Position numbers and translations under genes: made by a program. Below, in pieces: positions 57,801-64,000 of a stretch of 64,000 nucleotides of DNA. Source of the stretch: Aptenodytes patagonicus (taxonomy: Eukaryota > Chordata > Aves > Sphenisciformes > Spheniscidae); contig NC_134970.1 in the NCBI RefSeq assembly GCF_965638725.1, positions 5,461,001-5,525,000 of the forward strand, in the 5' to 3' direction. Position 1 is the stretch's first letter; every line of letters starts with the position of its first letter. The notes below the pieces were generated by a model that did not search any database, was not told the origin of the DNA, and saw only the letters and a program-made list of their open reading frames with translations.

Positions 57801-60800
57801 AGTCTGTAAAAGGTTTGACGTGCCTGTATCACTAGTTCAAACAGGGCTCTGCTAGGCTGCTAAATGCCTCTGCCAACAGGGCACGTATGGCACACTCGCT
57901 CTCTTTCCAGGGAAGCAAATCCAAAGTGAGAATTCACTTACTCTGCAAACGAGGAAACAAGAAATTCTGGAGGCATGAAAATATGGAAGCAAAAGGAAGT
58001 GTTTTTCATGTTCTGGATTACCACAATGATTTGGAGTTAGTTTACTGTCAGCAAATCCAAATAAACAGTCCACTGGCTGAACGGAGGCCAAAGTAAAGCA
58101 GTATATGAAAACAGCTTGGCACCACCCTGCACTGCAAGGTCAGCCTTTTTTCTCCCCCCTTTGAATGAGCCAACACACGTCTGTTGGTCACTCTCAAGTT
58201 ATATTATAAAAGGGTTGTTTACACACACACAAAAAAGATCAGATAAACTGGCAGCTGCACAGGGATGGGAGGGAGCCCTGCACAGTGCTGGAAACCACAT
58301 CACGCTCACATCCACCTCAAAATGCTCCAGCCCCCCGAGCGGGTGCATGAGAATATGCATGAATGCAAGAGCAAACCAGCTTGACTTTGCTTAGGAAAAA
58401 AAAAAAAAGTAAGATCCTTTGTGAGCAAGAGGAGAAGGCCATGCTCCAGGCAGAAAGAAGCTGGAAATCAGATCCTGCTTTACCTCCCAAGCAGCCTTGT
58501 TGTGCAACCCTTTCATTCAGAGCAGGCCCATGTTCCTTGGGCTCATGCATCACTGAACCCAGCAGGTCAGATGCAGCATGGGCTGCAAAACCCAGGGGAA
58601 AGGCTGGCTGAATACCCGGGTGCTTAGCCCACGTTGCACTCAAGAAGCAGAAAGTCCACCCTCGCGTAAGACAGGCGTGCTGGATGCTCCCTTTCTGCAC
58701 AGAGCTGCGCTAAGGATAAACACGCTTCAGGGCTACAGTAAGAGGGGAGAAGAGGAGTGTGAGAAGTGGAGACAAATGTGGCGGTGGCTGGCCCATCACA
58801 GGCTGCCTGCAAAGCTTCGAGATCAGAAAGAAGCCAGGACCTGGCCAGGTGCCAAGGCAAGCCTCCAGCTAAATTGAAGGTGGCCAGCCAAGAGGCAGAG
58901 GCTGCTGTCCTCTCCCAGTAACCCAGCCTGCTGTGACCCGTCCCCACAAATAGCTCTCACACCCGGCAGGCCTTGGGACGTGACAGTGACAGGCCATTTA
59001 CAAGGTGATCCTTAAACACAGCTCCTCCAGCAGGGTTCCCTTTTCTAAATTAGGTGACGTATAAAACCCATAAATATGATTTTAGCCCTACTGGTCTAGG
59101 CAAAAAGGAGTATTTAACACAAGGAGTCTTCTCCAAGCTGAGGGTAGCTTGCACAGGATCCCTTTCCCAACACTGAGCTACGTGTGTGCTTGCGTCTGAT
59201 TTTAGGTGTGCTGAGCAGCTACTGATCCAGTTGATTTTGAACTGTGTAGGATGTACGCAGTCAGGACCGGGTCTCATTATTAGAAGCAAAGTTGGATGTT
59301 CCTTGAGGTCATTACAAACCCCTGCTATCAGTCCAACGTGCAAATTGTCCCGTTGTTGGACGAGAGCCTGTTCGCCACTGACCGACCCACTCTGCTGAGG
59401 TTTTTGAGCTGCAAGGGCTGAACTTACCATGGGCAGACACACAAGTTAGTGTAAGAGCAACTTCACGCTCTGCTCATCACGTCATTGCTCTGTGTGGCTG
59501 GCGGGGAACAGTCATCAACCAGCTGACATTAAAATTCCTATTTAGATATTAACAAAGGATGTCACACAGTTGTGAAGGGAAAAACCACTGAAAAACAGGC
59601 AGAGTGACCACCATTGTGATTTTAAAACTGCTGTTAAAAAGAGAAAATCCCTTTTCATTTGGCTCCGATTACTTTGAAAGCTTATTATATTACTTCCTAA
59701 CGCTTGCAGGGGAGAGGGAAGTACTCATACCCCTGCTTTGCACCAGAGAACTGAAACACAGAGGAAATGATTTGTCCATCCCAGCCTATGTCAGAGAAGA
59801 GAAATGAATCCAGGTTACATAGGCCCTACTTTCTCCTTGGAACAGCACTAGAAAGTCTTGAGTTAACCCATGCCCCCACCCAAAATCCATTGTGTTCCTT
59901 ATAACAGGTAGAGCCCAGAGGTCAGCAAACCCTTCGCCTCCCTGGGGGCTACCTGAAGCGCTGATCTACCCGGCTAACAGCCGCATGCTGCCACAGTGAG
60001 AGGCATTTCCCCCAGTCCGGAGCAGGCAGCGTGACCCAGCACTGGGGCTTTCACAAGCTCTGCGTAAACACGAGCTCAGGAAGAGCAAATGCAAACCACA
60101 TTTCTGCAGAACTTTTCCCCAACCGAAGGGACCTTGGTTCCTAGCCCTGGGAAAACAGCTGAAAAAGAGGCATGGACGCCAAACCCAAGGGTCTAAGAGT
60201 CAGATTTGAAGAAACAAAGGGTGGGAACATTAGTTTTAATATGGGAATTGATCCGGGGGAGAAAGCCGGCAAGCAACAGAGCAGAGACAGGCAAAAAGGA
60301 AATTTACTTTGGACCTAATCCTACAAACTTAACCCAAGAGCAAGCTTTGTGGACACTGCTCCTCACCTCAGCTGCTCAAAGGTCCACCCACAGCCACTGA
60401 CAGACAGGCAGCCCTTGTCATCCACAGCACGGCTCTTGGGGTGGCAGGGGCGAGGATCAAGATGAGAGTGAAGGCAGGTCACCCTGAGCTGGAGGGAGAG
60501 GGGAGCAGTATCCTGCACCCCTGCTCCTCCCAAAGCCTCACCACCACTCTAACGCGGGGCTCTGGCTCTCGGGAGAAACCAGGCATCCAAGGTCCCCTTG
60601 TTCTGCAACACAAACCTGGCTGCTCAGCCCACATCTACCAGGGGACTGGGCTCCAACCTGCGATCCCAGAGACAGGAAAACTGCCCCAAGCCCGCTACTC
60701 CCCGAGCGGGCTCAGGAGGCACGGCACAGCCCCAAACCGCAGCTGCACGCAGGCAGGCTGCCCCTGCCTGCCCAGGTGGCTTCAGGCCCAGAGGAAGCGA

Positions 60801-63544
60801 ACCGGACCACCCATGTGCCCACGCTCACCACGGCCGGGCTTTGTCTGCACCACGTTGGGCGGCGCGGCCGGGGGAAGTCTGCCAGCACTGCCGGTGGGCC
60901 AAGGCAGCCTCCAAACTGCTAACAGGTGGCTTTCAACAAGAACAGCCCAAGCTGGATTTGAACTGTTGCCTGAGCACAGCAAGCTCCAAGTTTCATCCTC
61001 AGCCCCCTCAAAAAATTAATCTACCAGGATCTACACAGAGAAAGGAAGAGGAGCCTGTATGTCGAGTCCCTTGGTTAGTGTTTTTCTCTGCTGCTCAATC
61101 TCCTTGCACAGCGCCTTCTCCTATGCAAGCATGCACCAGAGAACGCTAGACCTGCTCGCAAGACCTCCTGGCCTTATGCTCACATCAACAAACAGGACGG
61201 CAAGATGTGTAGCTTTACCCCTTCCCTTGAGCAGGCCACAAGGGCAAAATTAAGGGCAAAACATTACATCTTGCACAAGGCAGGGCTGAAAGAGAGCTCG
61301 GGAGACTGCTCAGCCCCAAGCCATGAAACTCCCTCTTCCGGATCCCTGCTGGATGGCTTTACCACGGTCCACTCAGCAGCAAGCCGTGAAGTTGACACCA
61401 GGGCTGCTGGGACAGCCCCGGTGGCCGCAGCTGCCTGCCGGGAAGCCAGGACATGAGGGATTCCCACAGGAACCCTGCCAAGGTTCAGCCTGGGTGCTGC
61501 ACTCTCCCATTCAAATAGCCGGGGTCTAGTCCAGTTTCTTTTGCTGAGGCAAGATCAAAGTTACCCCAGTCATCCCTAGCGAATCTGTTAATTGGTGCAT
61601 GCTGTGGTTTCCACCACAACCTGTTGGAAAAACAGAGCGGGAACTGCCTCGTCCCCTCTGTACCCCCCCTCCTTTCCCCAGAACTGGCTTGCTGCCCACC
61701 CTATTGCTCATCACTTCAGAAGATTTCCGGGACTCATGGAGGCATAAAGGATTTTATATGCATTTAAACAACCACCTCACATCCCTCCTCCTCCCCATCC
61801 ATCTTTCCCTTCCCTTTTCCCCTGCTCCTTTGGATGTTTCCCTATCTCCTCCCCATTCAGCTGGTTTTCCCATCAATAGCCCAGACTTGCTCCTACTCTT
61901 ATTTATCTTCACAGCAAGACACTCGTGATTTCAAGCAACCCCTCTCCTAGAAACCTTTTGCTGTCCCAAGGAACCTCCCTGGGCTCTCCCCATCCAAGGG
62001 GGCCCTGCGGCATCTGAAGGAAGAACCTGTCAACTTTCTGAACAAAATCTCACTGAAGAATTACGAGCATTAAAGTTCCCGTTGGTTTCCTTCTCCATAC
62101 AGCAGCAGAGGGATGTGCACAGACTCCCGTCAACGCCGAAATGCATTAGATAAGCCGGCTACTAATGTCAAGTGGCTATCAGAGCCATCTCCTCACCTTT
62201 GTTTTTTCCTCCCTGTGAGAGATCCCAGTGCTTAAGGAAGGAGGTGAACAATGGGGGATACCCCACCCCACCCATACGAACCCGAATCAACAGAAATCCC
62301 ACGTGTCAGCGGAAAAGAGGGAGACACACAGAGAAAATGCAGAACGGCGCTGGCATTTCAGGGCGCCCTTTTTAGCTACGGCAGGAAGGTCAGAGCCAGA
62401 ACAGACAACTCCAACACAATGAGCTGCCAAAGCTAAATATAAACCCGTCGAGGGCATGGATACAGGAGTTTGTTTTTACAGTGAGCCGACAGACGATCAA
62501 CATTGTGCCACATCCCTGCTCAAAATAATTCACAGCTTTATCATTACTGACAGTCTTTGTATTTTATCAAAGAGGCCGAGCCCATGCTTACAGCCATTTG
62601 CCCGTCTAAGTCAGTGGAAATGATTAACTGAGAATGAGAAATACTCAAACTTTTCCATTTCTATTACGCCAGTCTAGGAAAATCTATTACGTTCCTCTCC
62701 CGTGATGGGACCACATCATTAGGGAGCCACTTATCTAGCTTCCTCACACACACACACACACACATTACCCTTAATGTTACGTTAACTGCTATAAACACCG
62801 TAGCTCTCAAGCCCACAGTCCTTTCCCAATATGCCACTTGGCAAAAACTACTTTTCCTTAAACCCGGCTCACATGCTGAGGTTTCTACACTTTGCTCACA
62901 GATATCCAGATTTGGTTGACAAACTGTTTTTGCCTGCTTACTCAGAAAAAAATAAAAAGAAGGTGACATTTACCCAGCATAGCTATCTCGGTATGATTCT
63001 GAGATTCTCAGAACGGCAGAGATTCTCTGAACTCTGCAGATTCTCAGAACTGCAGAGGTTTTTAGAGGAAGGGAAACTCTTGTGGAAGAAAAAACCTGAG
63101 GTGTTAAAAGCAGGAAAAGAGAATGTGCAAGAACAAAATTATGAAGTTAAGACATAAAATATGCTCCAGCCCCAATGAATGGAAGGGAAAGCGCCCTAGC
63201 TAGAATTCAGGATGCTATTTTTAAGTACAGTGGTAGGAAAAGAGACAACCGTGGTGCCATGCCAGTAACACATTTGTTATTTGATGCCCAGGGAGACAGC
63301 CAAATGATTCGCATGGCTGGTATTTAACTTGGTATTTCTTGCTAGGCTTATGTTACAGCAGAGAAATCATTTCCTTACTCTCGAGCATGTACTTCTTGGC
63401 AATGGGCAGAGAGAGCAGCCGGATGTGACTGATGAGGGAGCCCCAGGCATGGGCTCTGGAGAGGGGAGCTTCAGGCGGCAGCGGGCTGTATGGCTGGATC
63501 ACGAAGTAAACAGTCAGCAAGACCAACCCCAGCGTGAGCAGGCC
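48893..63544 (-). CDS. C6orf89: C6orf89 / bombesin receptor-activated protein homolog (5' exons outside window)
   Basis: Minus-strand exons with matching phases: 63379-63544, 51940-52094, 51495-51616, 50184-50310, 49384-49507 and 48893-48978 (TAA at 48893-48895). The first encodes a transmembrane segment (LGLVLLTVYFVIQPYSP), then SHIRLLSLPIAKKYM. Later exons carry PANCTVC, EELKHFQSQDPEL, NKTRILQEFFP with SLLSFPK, VGSGQLTLTVVP and EPAVVCDGAAS. Together they match vertebrate C6orf89, a Golgi-associated type II membrane protein also called BRAP, whose biochemistry is poorly settled. The human protein has about 18 residues between the KKYM and WW segments that I could not find. The two flanking exons are phase-compatible without them, so an exon was either missed in the 11.3-kb intron or lost. 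The N-terminal exons lie beyond 64000. Confidence 0.93.
59700..59830 (+). mobile_element. L3/CR1- or MIR-like tail remnant
   Basis: CACCAGAGAACTGAAACACAG, then GGAAATGATTTGTCC, GTCAGAGAAGAG and AATGAATCCAGGTTACA follow the order of the old element 'gatggggaactgaggcacagagaggttaagtgacttgcccaaggtcacac ... gaacccaggt'. Strongly diverged. Confidence 0.45.
62745..62764 (+). repeat. (CA)10 microsatellite
   Basis: Ten uninterrupted CA dinucleotides in the large C6orf89 intron. Confidence 0.9.
63001..63054 (+). repeat. Three-copy 18-base repeat, each with a TTCNNNGAA site
   Basis: TTCTCAGAA at 63005-63013, TTCTCTGAA at 63023-63031 and TTCTCAGAA at 63041-63049 are spaced exactly 18 bases apart within units GATTCTCAGAACNGCAGA. 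TTCNNNGAA is the STAT (GAS) consensus and also resembles paired heat-shock half sites. The repeat lies in the C6orf89 intron, 325 bases downstream, in gene direction, of the transmembrane exon. Confidence 0.6.
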
Positions 63545-64000
63545 CTGCGAGAGAAAACAGGCACATAGTTAATTATACTGCAGTGAGCTGATGTGTCTTC
63601 AGAACAGGACACACCTTCTGGCTGGTATCAAAGGGTTGTGGCTGCGCGCTGTAAGATGAACACTCAAATTTTTGCTGTGGCTCCTCGTTCAACTGCAATG
63701 CTATTTACGTACACCGAGTTGTCACTCAGTTTTATTGTTAGGGCTGTCCAAGGACAAAGTTAAGCAGCCTTCAAACCCAAGCCACACAACTCTGTTCATA
63801 TATTTTAGCACTGCAAATAATCCAGCACCAGAGCAATGAGGATTATCTACAGACAGTTCCGATTCGTCCCACCTAATCAAATAAAAGCTTGCACTTCTGC
63901 CATACCTCTTACACAAGGTTTTCAAGGCTTTTTGCAAACATCCGTCAAGCCTCGAAACGCTTTGGCAGAGTTGGCACCAGCTCCCTCCTCCATACCAGAA
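63545..64000 (-). other. C6orf89: C6orf89 upstream intron (partial)
   Basis: Acceptor TTCTCTCGCAG abuts the exon at 63544. No further exon was recognised up to the window end; the N-terminal coding exons must lie beyond. Confidence 0.6.

Larger units (their letters stand above)
52095..63378 (-). other. C6orf89: Large C6orf89 intron (may hide one small exon)
   Basis: Donor GTAAGG next to 63379 and acceptor CTCCCAAG next to 52094. It contains poly-A/T runs (53188-53204, 54117-54132), a (CA)10 tract, an L3/CR1-like tail remnant and a triple TTCNNNGAA repeat. No exon of another gene recognised. Confidence 0.6.

Noticed and set aside
1..64000. tRNA, rRNA, CRISPR array, bacterial operon or phage system
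   Set aside because: No tRNA B-box fold, no regularly spaced repeat-spacer array and no compact operon; all recognised genes are spliced vertebrate genes.

Overview
This is vertebrate nuclear DNA. Genes are split into short exons with GT/AG splice sites, and there are CpG islands, 3' UTRs with AATAAA signals and worn interspersed repeats. Three protein-coding genes and one microRNA cluster can be recognised: MTCH1, a let-7 pair, PI16 and C6orf89. In the mammalian genomes I know (human 6p21) the order is C6orf89, PI16, MTCH1, so this window is that block read in the opposite direction. The let-7k/let-7j pair matches a cluster known from chicken (chromosome 26) and not from human. With the compact spacing, GC richness, CR1-like tails and old MIR/CORE-like fragments, this points to a sauropsid, most likely a bird, with a crocodilian or turtle not excluded.

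Layout. 233-2293 (+): the last five coding exons of MTCH1, followed by its 3' UTR. About 3.4-6.6 kb: no gene seen. About 6.65-10.8 kb: a large CpG island with a perfect CRE, G and C runs and an A-rich minisatellite, but no convincing protein. About 10.8-20.9 kb: non-coding DNA with decayed repeats. About 20.9-24.6 kb: two CpG-rich patches, each carrying the same palindrome, ACAAAATGGC-N9-GCCATTTTGT, made of two convergent YY1-like sites. 28.13-28.43 kb (+): let-7k and let-7j hairpins about 200 bp apart, with a possible poly(A) signal at 30.1 kb. 33.06-41.82 kb (-): complete PI16 in six coding exons (901 codons before the stop), with a greatly enlarged Thr/Pro/Lys repeat domain. About 44.4-63.5 kb (-): the 3' UTR and the last six recognised coding exons of C6orf89, whose 5' exons lie beyond the window.

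How they fit together. MTCH1 (outer mitochondrial membrane), PI16 (secreted or GPI-anchored CAP protein) and C6orf89 (type II membrane protein) are neighbours with no evident shared pathway. The let-7 pair lies in the gap of about 30 kb between the convergent MTCH1 and PI16 genes and must come from its own plus-strand transcript. The upstream CpG islands, especially those with the YY1-like palindromes, are the natural candidate promoters. Exon boundaries were read by eye from splice signals, reading-frame continuity and remembered family sequences; no alignment was run.
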